The translations under genes and the position numbers were made by a program. Below are positions 23,608-31,692 of a DNA stretch of 34,126 nt, one piece after another. Origin of the DNA: Thiobacillus sp. (GTDB taxonomy: Bacteria > Pseudomonadota > Gammaproteobacteria > Burkholderiales > Thiobacillaceae); contig JAJPEP010000065.1 of NCBI GenBank assembly GCA_021166845.1, positions 1 through 34,126 on the forward strand, given 5' to 3'. Under the pieces are notes generated by a model, which ran no database searches, had not been told where the DNA came from, and saw only the letters and a list, made by a program, of their open reading frames with translations. The first letter of the stretch is position 1. Each line of letters begins with the position of its first letter.

Positions 23608-23641
23608 AGCGGGGAAGATTTGCATCTCCCCCGCTTTTTTT
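23608..23641. terminator. Bidirectional terminator between the cytochrome gene and the nos operon
   Basis: Stem arms AGCGGGG and CCCCGCT, extended by AGAT/ATCT with one mismatch, are followed by seven T on the plus strand. On the minus strand the same stem is followed by TTTT. It lies between the stop of the cytochrome gene and the stop of the last nos-operon gene and would end both transcripts. Confidence 0.85.
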
Positions 23642-23664
23642 ATGAGCGCGACTGGCGGCCGGCG

Positions 23665-24276
23665 TCAGTGGCGATGGTGCACGCTACGGTTCAGCGACTG
23701 GATCAGTTCGGGGGTCACTTCCGTAAATGCCAGCACCCTGCCGCCGCGGCTGCGGGTCAGGGCGTCTGCCGCTTCGCGGCTGGCAAAGGCGGGCAGGTCG
23801 GCATCGCGCATCGGACCGAAGGCGCTGGAGCCGTGGACGAAGAAGGCATCCTGGGCCTCGATCCATTGCCCGGTTTCAAAGTCGGTTACAAAGCTGACGG
23901 CAACCTCGTTCAGGGCGTAGCGGCTGTCATAGCGATCGACCTTTTGCAGGAAGGCGAACAGGTCGATCGGCGAGTCGAAGTAGTGGGCGGCGCCGTCCCT
24001 GAAAATGCTTTGCGCCGCCCAGCGCGGAAAGCGGGCGGGGTACATGCCGCATACCGGGCAGCGTGCAGCGGCGGGTATCGGCCGCGGTGCAAGCATTGCC
24101 AGGCCTGAAGCCGGATCGTAGGGCGTTGCCGGCGCAACGATGCAAAGCTCGTTCGTGACCAGGTCGGGATCCGCGGCCGCCCGCTCGCCATGGGGCAGCA
24201 GTACGACGGCAGCGGCGGCGACGGCTATCGCGAGCATGGCTATCCCCATGGATAGCCGTTTCCCCGGCAGTCGCAT
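23665..24276 (-). CDS. NosL-family protein, second copy (CPVCGM type, membrane-anchored)
   Basis: A 203-residue protein with an N-terminal signal or anchor (IAMLAIAVAAAAVVLLP). The metal-site motif CPVCGMYPARFP (C73, C76, M78) is the CxxCGM pattern of NosL-type copper chaperones. The rest (AHYFDSPIDLFAFLQKV, QDAFFVHGSSAFGPM, ALTRSRGGRVLAFTEVTPELI) follows the NosL fold. It differs from the nosL gene at 24916-25437, which has an aspartate in place of the second cysteine. It has no lipobox. The start ATG overlaps the stop of the preceding gene by one base (TGATG), so it belongs to the nos operon and is its last gene. A role in copper delivery is inferred. Confidence 0.85.
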   Translation of the reverse strand: MRLPGKRLSMGIAMLAIAVAAAAVVLLPHGERAAADPDLVTNELCIVAPATPYDPASGLAMLAPRPIPAAARCPVCGMYPARFPRWAAQSIFRDGAAHYFDSPIDLFAFLQKVDRYDSRYALNEVAVSFVTDFETGQWIEAQDAFFVHGSSAFGPMRDADLPAFASREAADALTRSRGGRVLAFTEVTPELIQSLNRSVHHRH

Positions 24277-24641
24277 CAGCCGACGTTCCCGGCCCCGAAC
24301 ATCGGGTCATCGATCAGGGTGCGGATCAGTTTTTGCAGATTGTCTTCCGGAAGGGCATCGGGGCGGGTGATCGGGTCTGCAACGATGCGGCCGCCCGCAT
24401 CGTGGAAATGGTTGGGGAAGGTCTCAAGCCCGCGGTGCAGGGGCGCGGTGTCGATGCCGGATTGGGCATCGCCATAGGCCCAGCGCAGCGAATAGGCATC
24501 GGCTGCGGCATAGCGGACTTCCAGCATCACGCCATTCTTCAGGTGGATGATCATGGCGTCCTGCTTCTGTTCGACGGGGGAAGCGAGATCTCCCTCGAAG
24601 GACGCTTCGATCGCCAAGCCGAGTTCAAGGTGCAGGCTCAT
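24276..24641 (-). CDS. Small protein resembling TumE/DUF6516 (toxin-like) family
   Basis: A 121-residue protein with no signal peptide. A beta-rich N-terminal half (LGLAIEASFEG, AMIIHLKNGVMLEVRYAAAD, YSLRWAYGD) is followed by TAPLHRGLETFPNHFHD, which resembles the HH..xxTFPHHxH segment of TumE/DUF6516 proteins, and a helical end. The start overlaps the stop of the upstream small gene by ATGA. Sitting inside a nos operon, between two NosL-type genes, is odd for a toxin; it may be a co-opted relative. The family assignment is by eye and only moderately sure; the gene itself is well supported by its tight overlaps. Confidence 0.6.
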   Translation of the reverse strand: MSLHLELGLAIEASFEGDLASPVEQKQDAMIIHLKNGVMLEVRYAAADAYSLRWAYGDAQSGIDTAPLHRGLETFPNHFHDAGGRIVADPITRPDALPEDNLQKLIRTLIDDPMFGAGNVG

Positions 24642-24910
24642 ATACGTGCGGCCTCCTTCAGGCGTTCGGCGAGCACGGCGCGGGCCGTTTCGCGAGTTTC
24701 GGCGAGTATCCGGGCAGCCAGGTAATGTTCATAGGCGGGATGCTCGGCCACCGCGCCGGACTGGATGTTTTGCAGCAGCGCCGCTTCGTCCTCCGCACCA
24801 TAGGGCTCGAGGACGGCAATACGATTTTCACGCAGATCATAGATTAACCGCGACAACAGTTCGAGTTCTGCTGCGACATCGGGCTCAAGGTTTTCAAAGA
24901 TATTTGCCAT
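24638..24910 (-). CDS. Small helical protein of unknown function in the nos operon
   Basis: A 90-residue protein, predicted to be mostly helical and acidic in the first half (MANIFENLEPDVAAELELL), with a charged helix at the end (ETRETARAVLAERLKEAARI). No signal peptide or metal motif is present. It starts 5 bases behind the nosL stop and overlaps the next gene by ATGA. Not recognised as a known family. Because it is translationally coupled to a TumE-like gene it could be the partner (antitoxin-like) of that protein, but this is inference only. Confidence 0.65.
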   Translation of the reverse strand: MANIFENLEPDVAAELELLSRLIYDLRENRIAVLEPYGAEDEAALLQNIQSGAVAEHPAYEHYLAARILAETRETARAVLAERLKEAARI

Positions 24911-24915
24911 GACTC

Positions 24916-25437
24916 TTACATGCTGCTGTCGTGTTGCGCACCGCCGTCCAGCACCACCATGTCGGGTGTGATGTCGCTGAAGCGGTAGACCTTGCCGCCG
25001 TGCTCGGCGGCGAATTTCACTGCGTCGCTCTCCTGCGCGAAGCTGGCGATCGTGGGTCCCATCGAGCCATGCCGCTTGCTGCCGTGGACGTAGTATGCGG
25101 TTTTCGCATCGATCCAGTGGTCGCGCGGCACATCCCAGGCGGCCTTGCCCATATCCTGCACCAGCAGGGCGCGCACGACCCTGACCTGTTCGGGGGTGAG
25201 ATAGATGTTGAACATTTCCACCGTGTCGCAGAAGAAATCGGGCTCTTCCTGCCCTGCGTAGTGGATCTGCGCCTTGGGGCCGGGGTAGTCGGCGAGCAGC
25301 ATGCCGTCCAGGCTGCAGGACGTGCCGGCGCCGATCTCCACCGGGACGATCGTGTCCGGCGTATCCGGCTTCCCGCAGGCCGCGAGTGCGATCGCGGCCA
25401 GGGTGGAATAAACGAGCACAAGACGTAAAGGTTTCAT
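24916..25437 (-). CDS. nosL: NosL copper-chaperone lipoprotein
   Basis: A 173-residue outer- or inner-membrane-anchored lipoprotein: signal ends in LAAC (C21). NosL delivers Cu(I) for the copper centres of NosZ. The site motif reads TSCSLDGMLLADYPGPKAQI (C41, D44, M46), where the classical form is CxxCGM; the second cysteine is replaced by aspartate. PDFFCDTVEMFNIYL and DAKTAYYVHGSKRHGSMGPT are the later family segments. The ATG overlaps the nosY stop by ATGA, which decides the start although the frame stays open further upstream. Confidence 0.93.
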   Translation of the reverse strand: MKPLRLVLVYSTLAAIALAACGKPDTPDTIVPVEIGAGTSCSLDGMLLADYPGPKAQIHYAGQEEPDFFCDTVEMFNIYLTPEQVRVVRALLVQDMGKAAWDVPRDHWIDAKTAYYVHGSKRHGSMGPTIASFAQESDAVKFAAEHGGKVYRFSDITPDMVVLDGGAQHDSSM

Positions 25438-26249
25438 TGACGGAATCTCCAGGTTGCAATGCCCAGCGGCGCCACAATCCAGGCGACCATCACCATCCCG
25501 AGCAGCCAGGGTTCGGCCAGCATCGGGGGAAAAACAGTCACCAGTCCGTACATGGTGCGGACGTCGGCCAGGGTAAAGATGTTGAGTATGCGGAACACGT
25601 CGGCGGGATTCGCCAGCAGCAGGTAGGGGAAAATCTCGCCCCCCCACTGGCCGCCGGTCACGACCAGCGCGCCGAGCAGCAGCAGGTCGAACACCAGCAC
25701 GAAGAAAAACCACATGGCGATTGCGAGCCCCGACGCCCGGGCACGGTCGGCGGCGAACACCGACAGCATGACAGCCAGGCTCAGGAAGGCGCAGCCCAGC
25801 AGCACCGAGCTGAGCATGAAGCCGAAGTAATGGATCAGCCCGTTGAGATCGATCTGTGTCGACAGCATGATCGCGACCAGGCCAAATCCGGCCACGGTGG
25901 AGAAGGTCAGCGCGGCCGCGAGTCCGAAAAATTTTCCGAGAATCAATTCCAGGCGCGTAATCGGCATCGACAGCAGGAGGTCGAGGGAGCCGCGTTCGCG
26001 CTCACCGACGATGGCGTCGAAGCCCAGGATAAGCGCGATCAGCGGGATCAGATAGATGACCAGGCTGACCAGGCTGGCGATGGTGACATCAATGGAGCGA
26101 AGGCCGATGGAACCCTGCTGCGCTGCGCCGAAATAGGCGATGGTCAGCGCGAAAGCGGTGAAAACCAGTGCCACGGCCAGCACCCAGCGATTGCGGATGC
26201 GGTCCCAGAATTCCTTGCTGGCGATGGTGGAGATTTGTTCGATTTCCAT
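25434..26249 (-). CDS. nosY: NosY, ABC-2 permease of the copper-centre maturation transporter
   Basis: A 271-residue inner-membrane protein with six hydrophobic helices. The start MEIEQISTIASKEFWDRIRNRWVL and the motif GFDAIVGERERGSLDLLLSMP are typical of NosY. It pairs with the NosF ATPase, and with NosD in the periplasm serves assembly of the CuZ site of N2O reductase. AAGGGG precedes the ATG. It follows nosF by 9 bases and overlaps nosL. Confidence 0.95.
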   Translation of the reverse strand: MEIEQISTIASKEFWDRIRNRWVLAVALVFTAFALTIAYFGAAQQGSIGLRSIDVTIASLVSLVIYLIPLIALILGFDAIVGERERGSLDLLLSMPITRLELILGKFFGLAAALTFSTVAGFGLVAIMLSTQIDLNGLIHYFGFMLSSVLLGCAFLSLAVMLSVFAADRARASGLAIAMWFFFVLVFDLLLLGALVVTGGQWGGEIFPYLLLANPADVFRILNIFTLADVRTMYGLVTVFPPMLAEPWLLGMVMVAWIVAPLGIATWRFRQ

Positions 26250-26258
26250 TATCGCCCC

Positions 26259-27197
26259 TTAATCCGAAAAACCGAAAAAAACGTCTTCGAGCGAGGGTTC
26301 CCGCACCGTCAGATCACGCACCCGGCCATCCTGCGCAAGTGCTTCGATTACCGCCATCTTGGCTTCGCGCCGGCACTGCATGGCAATGTGACCGGCATGG
26401 GCCTCGATGGCGCTCACCGGCAGCTGGCCGAGCGCCGTGCGCACCGCATCGAGGTGCTCGGCGTCAGCCCGGATGTCGATCCGCAGCGGCAGGGCCATCT
26501 GTTCGCGCAAGGCCTGCACCGTGCCGCAGGCCTGTATCTTGCCGGCGGTCATGATGGCCAGGCGGTCCACCCGCTCCTGAATTTCGGCGAGAATGTGAGA
26601 AGTGATCACCATTGTCACGCCCTCGCTTCTGAGCTGGCGGAGGATGGCATAGAAGCCGCGGATCGCTTCCGGGTCGAGGCCGGTGGTGGGCTCGTCGAGG
26701 AACAGGAAGCGCGGTTTGCCGAGCAGCGCCTGGGCAAAGCCGAGACGCTGCCGCATGCCCTTGGAGTATTCGCGCACCCGCCGCCTGGCCGCATGCCCGA
26801 GGCCTACGCGCTCGAGCACCCGGTGGTTCTCTGCCGCCGACACGCCTTTCAGGCGCGAGAAGAAATGCAAGGTCTCGAGGCCGGTAAGGTTGTCATAGAG
26901 CACGACGTTTTCCGGAAGGTAGCCTACGGAGCGCCGGACGGCGCGGAAGTCGCCGCCGCTGACGCGCGCGCCGTCGATGCGGATATCGCCCGAGGTGGGG
27001 GGGGTCAGGCCGAGCATCATCTTGAACATCGTGCTCTTGCCGGCGCCGTTGTGGCCGATGAGGCCGAACAGCTCGCCGGGGCGTATGTCGAGGTCGACGC
27101 CGTCGACTGCGCGAATCGGCCCGTAGTGCTTGTGCACCCCGCGCGCGACGATCGGCGCAGGTTCCGTTTCAGTTTGCATGAGGAAAATATCGGCCAC
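26259..27197 (-). CDS. nosF: NosF, ATPase of the NosFY ABC transporter
   Basis: A 312-residue ABC ATPase. Walker A is GHNGAGKST, the Q-loop region VGYLPENVVLYDNLTG, the signature YSKGMRQRLGFAQALL and Walker B FLFLDEPTTGLDP. Length and C-terminal regulatory part fit NosF. Two starts are possible: GTG at 27197 (TGGAG about 9 bases upstream) and ATG at 27179; both lie near or inside the end of nosD, so the genes overlap either way. The GTG start is given, with some doubt. Confidence 0.94.
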   Translation of the reverse strand: MADIFLMQTETEPAPIVARGVHKHYGPIRAVDGVDLDIRPGELFGLIGHNGAGKSTMFKMMLGLTPPTSGDIRIDGARVSGGDFRAVRRSVGYLPENVVLYDNLTGLETLHFFSRLKGVSAAENHRVLERVGLGHAARRRVREYSKGMRQRLGFAQALLGKPRFLFLDEPTTGLDPEAIRGFYAILRQLRSEGVTMVITSHILAEIQERVDRLAIMTAGKIQACGTVQALREQMALPLRIDIRADAEHLDAVRTALGQLPVSAIEAHAGHIAMQCRREAKMAVIEALAQDGRVRDLTVREPSLEDVFFGFSD

Positions 27198-28470
27198 TCC
27201 AGTGGCTCCAGTCAGGGTTGTGCGGCTTCATCCTGGGGTTGGGGTCGACGATGCTCGGCGCGCGCAGCAGCGGGAACTGCTGGCTCACCAGTCGCAGCGT
27301 CTGCACCGCCGGGCTGGCGAGCAGCAGCTTCATCATCGGGTGGCGCCAGGACAGGCGATCCACCATGTCGTTGGCTTCGTACTGCACGTCGCCAACGCCG
27401 TCGCCGTTGCGATCCCACCCCACATAGTTGCTCCAGTAGTTGCCCCCGCCGGCGCCCCAGATCTCGTCCCTGGCGGCCACGTATTTGATCTGGGTGCGGT
27501 TCGAGATGAAGTCGTTGCCTTCGGCCTTGTTGCGATAGGAGCCTGCCCACAGGTGCACGCCCACGCTGTTGTCCATCACGAGGTTGTTACGCAGGATGTT
27601 GTACTCGGCATCGTAGATGAAGAACCCGCGAGCATTGCCGGCGACGATATTGCCCTCGATGACCGAGTCCTGGATGGTGCGCAGCATGATGCCATGGTCC
27701 GAATTGCCCCATGCGCGGTTGTTGCGGACCACCTGATGGCGGGTCATCATCAGCGCGAGGCCGCCGCGGTTGTGGTACGAGTCATTGCCTTCCCACACGT
27801 TGTAATGGGAATTCATGTAGTGGGTGCCGTAGCGAACGTTGTGGATGCGGTTGTTGCGGAATGCCGCGTGGTGCGACACATCCACATAGATGCCGTCGCG
27901 CACGAAACTGATGTTGTTGCCGACGATCTGCGCACCTTCCGTGTTGTAGAGCTGGATGCCGTTGCCGCGCCGGGGGGACCGATAGTCACGCTTGCCGGTG
28001 ATGTTGTTGTTGCGGATATCGACGTTCTCGACTGTCTGGATATAGATTCCGAACAGATTGTAGGTCAGGTCGCAATTGCGCACGGTTGCGCGATGCGCCC
28101 CCGGCCGGATGAAGATGCCGGAATTCTGATCGAGCAGACTATCGCCCGAATCGCGCACGATCAGCCCCTCGATGACGACATCCTCGGCGACGATGTTGAT
28201 GGTGTCGCCCTCGAATCCGCCACTTATGGTTGGCCGATTGATCCCCTTCAGGGTCAGGGGCTTGTCGATCTGCAGCCGCTCCCGGTAGTAGCCTTTCTCC
28301 ACCCGCACCACGTCGCCAGGCGCGGCCCGCGCAATGGCTGCGGCGATGGATTCTCCCGGTCGCACCGTAAGCTCGCCTGCAAGTCCTGCGCCGGAAACAA
28401 GCAGGCAGGTCAGGGCGCCAAGCAGGGAAATCCGGAAGAAGGAAGTCTGGCGGGCTCCTAGTAAAGCCAT
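27169..28470 (-). CDS. nosD: NosD, periplasmic copper-centre maturation protein
   Basis: A 433-residue periplasmic right-handed beta-helix protein with an N-terminal signal (ISLLGALTCLLVSGAGLAG) and CASH-type repeats rich in N/G turns (GNGIQLYNTEGAQIVGNNIS, NNLVMDNSVGVHLW, GGGNYWSNYVGWD). NosD works with NosF and NosY in building the CuZ centre of NosZ. The frame is open 49 codons further upstream, but those would lie deep inside nosR; the ATG at 28470, directly before the signal peptide, overlaps the nosR stop by 13 bases and is preferred. Confidence 0.95.
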   Translation of the reverse strand: MALLGARQTSFFRISLLGALTCLLVSGAGLAGELTVRPGESIAAAIARAAPGDVVRVEKGYYRERLQIDKPLTLKGINRPTISGGFEGDTINIVAEDVVIEGLIVRDSGDSLLDQNSGIFIRPGAHRATVRNCDLTYNLFGIYIQTVENVDIRNNNITGKRDYRSPRRGNGIQLYNTEGAQIVGNNISFVRDGIYVDVSHHAAFRNNRIHNVRYGTHYMNSHYNVWEGNDSYHNRGGLALMMTRHQVVRNNRAWGNSDHGIMLRTIQDSVIEGNIVAGNARGFFIYDAEYNILRNNLVMDNSVGVHLWAGSYRNKAEGNDFISNRTQIKYVAARDEIWGAGGGNYWSNYVGWDRNGDGVGDVQYEANDMVDRLSWRHPMMKLLLASPAVQTLRLVSQQFPLLRAPSIVDPNPRMKPHNPDWSHWSGRYFPHAN

Positions 28471-31172
28471 TGCAGCGCCGGCATTTGTTGCAGGAAGTCC
28501 AGTACTCCGGCGCCTTTCATCAGCAGGAACAGGACGATGGCGATCAGCAGGTTCTTGAACGATACGTAGGAGGCCATGTCGGCCCAGGAAGCCGGGCGCA
28601 CGTTGCGGCCCCACCAAGGGCCATCCTTGACGTAGGGTTTGCAGCGCATGCGCACCACCAGTTCATACACGCTCCAGGCCAGCCACCAGCCGAGCACGAT
28701 GCCGGTCCCGATCTTGCCGACGGCAGCGAGCACCCAGACCCAGGTCACCAGCACGGCCAGGGCCAGGCTCGTGGCCTGCAGCAGGCGCGGTTGCGCCAAC
28801 GCCTTGCGACTCCAGGGGAACAGGTGGTCGAAGAATTCCTGACCGAGGAAGGCGGGCAGGCTTTGTCGTGGTGCGGCAGCGGGCGCCGCCACGGCGGGCA
28901 TGATGGGAATGAAATAGCCGTCCGGGCCGACCGCGGTCAGGGGTTCGCCGGCTTTGGTGCGGCGCTTGCGTTCCTGGGCCAGCGGCGGGCAGGCATGATC
29001 GTCGTAATACAATATCTGGCAGTCCAGGCACAGCAGGCACTCGCGCTGGTCGATGCGGCCGGCCGCGTCGATGGCCTGCGAGCCGCAGCCGACGGCGCAC
29101 GCAGCGCAGGGGCCGCATTCCTTCTTGCGCTTGAGGCCCCACCAGCGGAAGGTGGAGGGGATCGCCAGGGCCGCGCCGAGCGGGCACAGGTATTTGCAGA
29201 ACGGGCGCTCGAAAAAGACCGAGGCGACCATCAAGACCGCCCAGAAGGTGAAGAAGGGCCAGGTGCGGTTCCACGCGCCGACCAGGAAGGTGGTCTTGAA
29301 CGGCTCGATCTCGGAAAGCTTCTCGGCCATCCCCATGGAATAAAACGACACTGCGATCAGGATGGCAAAGATGCCGTACTTGAGCCATTTCAGGCGGTCG
29401 TGCATGTGCTGTGGAAGCAGATGGCGCTGGTAACGTTTCAGCCCCAATTTGCCGGCCACATGGTAGACCAGCTCCGCGAGCGAGCCGTACGGACACATCC
29501 AGCCGCAGAACATCCCGCGTCCCCAGAAGAACACGCTGACGATGATGAAAATCCAGAACAGGAAGATGAACGGATCGGACAGGAACAGCTCCCACTTCCA
29601 TTCAAACAGGATGGAGTGGAACCAGGTCAGCACCTGGGTGATGGAAGGCACGGCCAGCAGGTAGAAGCCGACAAAGCCGATCGATATGATCCACAGCAGG
29701 TATCTCGGGTAATCTTTCCAGCGCGTGTCTTTCATCGTTGAGCGCCGAACCAGTTTGTCCCGCAGCGCATAGATCGTTGCCGAGGCCGCCAGCCAGAGGA
29801 CAAACAGCCCAATTTCTAACTTGCGGGATTTCCACACCGTCACCCAGGTCGCTTCCGGCTTGATGACTTCCGGGCGCCCGCCTTCAAGGTAACGGTCGGG
29901 CAGCCAGTACTCGCGGCTAAAGTTGACAAAGGTGCGCCCCCCAGTCTGCGGATCCATTTTGTTGGCCAAAAACACCAGACTCCAGGGGTAGGCTGCGCTG
30001 AATGTCGGCGAACGGATGATGTAGATGGCCGACTCCCGGTAGGGGGGCGCACCGGCTGCCTCGATCCCATACAGGTTGAGATAATCCAGATCACGGAAGG
30101 TGGAGGTGTCCATGTCCTGAGCCACCTGTACCCGGTCATAAATCCCCCCGCGCACAAAGCCCGAGCCCTTGAACGATTCCAGGCCGTTGGCGATCATGAA
30201 AATGGCATGCTCGTCTGGCTTGAGCCGGGACATCAGGCTTCGATAGACAGAATCGCCAAGCACGCTGCGCCCCACCGCGGGGGCATTGAGGTAGCCAAAA
30301 TAGATGTCGATGTAGGGCTGGGCCGAGGGTGGCATTCCCACCTCCCTGGTTTCGATCTTGAGTCGCTGGATGCTGCCCTCTTTGAGCAGCGCCTGCCAAT
30401 CCAACTTGTCTGCCACGTCCGTGTATTTTGCCTGGGGCCGTATGGTGGGTTCGATGATGCCCACCTGCCTTGCAACCGACAGACCGCTGCGCAGAACGAC
30501 CTGGTTCTCCGCAATCACGGTCACCGTGGCGCCGGTGATGGCGTCCAGGCCGATCACGCCCTGTCCCGGCCTGCCCGCACCCACTTCGATTTTGGAACCC
30601 ACAAACTTGCCGACGTATTGCTTGATGAATCTGGTGAGTTCGGCCTCCGGAATTCCCAGCAGCAGGATCGGCTCGGAATGACGCAGTACCCGGACACCGG
30701 TAACGATGCCATTGGTGTCCATGCCGATCAGGGTCACCACCGGCTTGCCCGAGTAGGCGGGGATGTCCACGATGTCGGTGGACAGGAATACGTAACCGAT
30801 CAGTTCACGGTCGTCTTTGCCATTGTCGGCGCGGCCTTTTTGTTTACCCTGGACGTCTTTCTTGTCTTCGTCGTTGCCGTTGTCGTTGCTTTGGCTGTCC
30901 TTCCCGGAACGGCCTTTTTGTTCGCCGTGGCCCTCCTTCTTGTTCCGGTAGGCCTCGACATAAGCAGGCTTGCCCATTCGATGGGAAAAACTGTCAGCGC
31001 CAGGCATCACATCCTTGCATGGGACATACGCGCAGAGATCCGGGTCGGTGGACAGTTGCACGGGCAATGGCGCTTCATAGCTGCCGCCTTCAGCACCGGC
31101 AGCCAGCCCCCAGGGGCTGCACAGACAAAAAACCGTCAGGAAACGGGCAAAAAGACCGGCAGGATTACGCAT
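28458..31172 (-). CDS. nosR: NosR, membrane flavo-iron-sulfur protein for N2O reduction, with charged insertion
   Basis: A 904-residue protein, above the usual length of about 700-780. After a signal peptide comes the periplasmic FMN domain with the covalent-flavin motif DAITGATVT (probable T216). The membrane part carries two CxxxCP motifs (FCGWMCPYGSL, FCKYLCPLGAAL), and the cytoplasmic end two 4Fe-4S groups (CGPCAACAVGC, CLLCLDC). NosR is needed for nos expression and for electron supply to NosZ. Residues about 77-122 form a Lys/Asp/Asn/Gly/Gln-rich, low-complexity insertion that typical NosR lacks, placed just before the strand ELIGYVFLSTDIV. Partner of the remnant at 31241-31528. Confidence 0.96.
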   Translation of the reverse strand: MRNPAGLFARFLTVFCLCSPWGLAAGAEGGSYEAPLPVQLSTDPDLCAYVPCKDVMPGADSFSHRMGKPAYVEAYRNKKEGHGEQKGRSGKDSQSNDNGNDEDKKDVQGKQKGRADNGKDDRELIGYVFLSTDIVDIPAYSGKPVVTLIGMDTNGIVTGVRVLRHSEPILLLGIPEAELTRFIKQYVGKFVGSKIEVGAGRPGQGVIGLDAITGATVTVIAENQVVLRSGLSVARQVGIIEPTIRPQAKYTDVADKLDWQALLKEGSIQRLKIETREVGMPPSAQPYIDIYFGYLNAPAVGRSVLGDSVYRSLMSRLKPDEHAIFMIANGLESFKGSGFVRGGIYDRVQVAQDMDTSTFRDLDYLNLYGIEAAGAPPYRESAIYIIRSPTFSAAYPWSLVFLANKMDPQTGGRTFVNFSREYWLPDRYLEGGRPEVIKPEATWVTVWKSRKLEIGLFVLWLAASATIYALRDKLVRRSTMKDTRWKDYPRYLLWIISIGFVGFYLLAVPSITQVLTWFHSILFEWKWELFLSDPFIFLFWIFIIVSVFFWGRGMFCGWMCPYGSLAELVYHVAGKLGLKRYQRHLLPQHMHDRLKWLKYGIFAILIAVSFYSMGMAEKLSEIEPFKTTFLVGAWNRTWPFFTFWAVLMVASVFFERPFCKYLCPLGAALAIPSTFRWWGLKRKKECGPCAACAVGCGSQAIDAAGRIDQRECLLCLDCQILYYDDHACPPLAQERKRRTKAGEPLTAVGPDGYFIPIMPAVAAPAAAPRQSLPAFLGQEFFDHLFPWSRKALAQPRLLQATSLALAVLVTWVWVLAAVGKIGTGIVLGWWLAWSVYELVVRMRCKPYVKDGPWWGRNVRPASWADMASYVSFKNLLIAIVLFLLMKGAGVLDFLQQMPALQWLY

Positions 31173-31240
31173 AAAAAAGGCCCTAAGCTTAAATCACCAA
31201 CTGAAATACATGCAATAAATCCACTATTTGACTGCGGACT

Positions 31241-31528
31241 TTACTTCCCGTTCCCGAGAGGAACGCGCTTTTCGATTTTCGGCCGGTCACCGACAAGATG
31301 GCGATCAGGCAGCCAGTATTCACCTTATTGGCCAGAAGCACCAGACGCCAGGGATAGGCCGCGCTGAATAGCGGCGAACGGATGATGAAGACGGCCGACT
31401 CCCGGTAGGGGGACCGCCGGGGCGTTGAGATAGCCAAAATAGAGGTCGATGCAGGGCAGGGCCGAGGGTGGCATCCCCACCTCCACGTCGATCCTGAGTC
31501 TCTGGATGCTGCCCTCCTTGAGCAGCGC
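31241..31528 (-). pseudogene. Decayed internal fragment of a second nosR
   Basis: Three pieces of nosR coding sequence lie in order on the minus strand: LLKEGSIQRLRIDVEVGMPP to FGYLNAPAV (NosR residues about 261-300), PYRESAVFIIRSPLFSAAYP to LLANK (about 376-405), and EYWLPDRHLVGDRPK (about 421-438), ending in TAA. The stretches between them, present in the intact gene, are deleted, and the frame shifts between pieces. The DNA matches the intact nosR at roughly nine bases in ten over the first piece, with a 3-base deletion. The changes are largely conservative, as if the copy had been a functional, diverged nosR before it decayed. Confidence 0.85.
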
Positions 31529-31597
31529 GGACAAGAAAGCCGGGAAAAAACATGTGAAAAGACAAGAAATCCTCGGAACACCAATTGGTACAGGCGC

Positions 31598-31628
31598 AAA
31601 AACAACGCCCTTTCGGGCGCGGTTTTTT
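31598..31628. terminator. Bidirectional terminator-like hairpin
   Basis: Arms CGCCC and GGGCG around the loop TTTC, with flanking AAAAAC and GTTTTTT that can extend the pairing. T-rich sequence follows the stem on both strands (TTTTTT on plus, TTGTTTTTG on minus). It would reinforce the terminator behind nosZ and separate nosZ from nosR transcription. Confidence 0.7.
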
Positions 31629-31654
31629 ATCTGATCGGATTGTCGCAGATTGCC

Positions 31655-31690
31655 GAGAAACACCCCATCCCCCTTTCGGGGGATGGGTGC
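31655..31690 (-). terminator. Terminator directly behind nosZ
   Basis: On the minus strand the arms CACCCATCCCCC and GGGGGATGGGGTG (one bulged G) close a GAAA loop and are followed by TTTCTC. It begins a few bases behind the nosZ stop, so nosZ is probably transcribed largely on its own and nosR needs its own promoter or read-through. Confidence 0.75.
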
Positions 31691-31692
31691 GT

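Noticed and set aside
25386..27488. A 700-codon open frame on the plus strand across nosY/nosF
   Set aside because: It is antisense to three firm nos genes, is rich in R, H, Q, G and D from GC-rich codon shadowing, and has no domain.
31189..31605. A minus-strand frame of 138 codons read as an intact small gene
   Set aside because: Its parts are pieces of nosR in mixed phases; it is better described as a pseudogene fragment.
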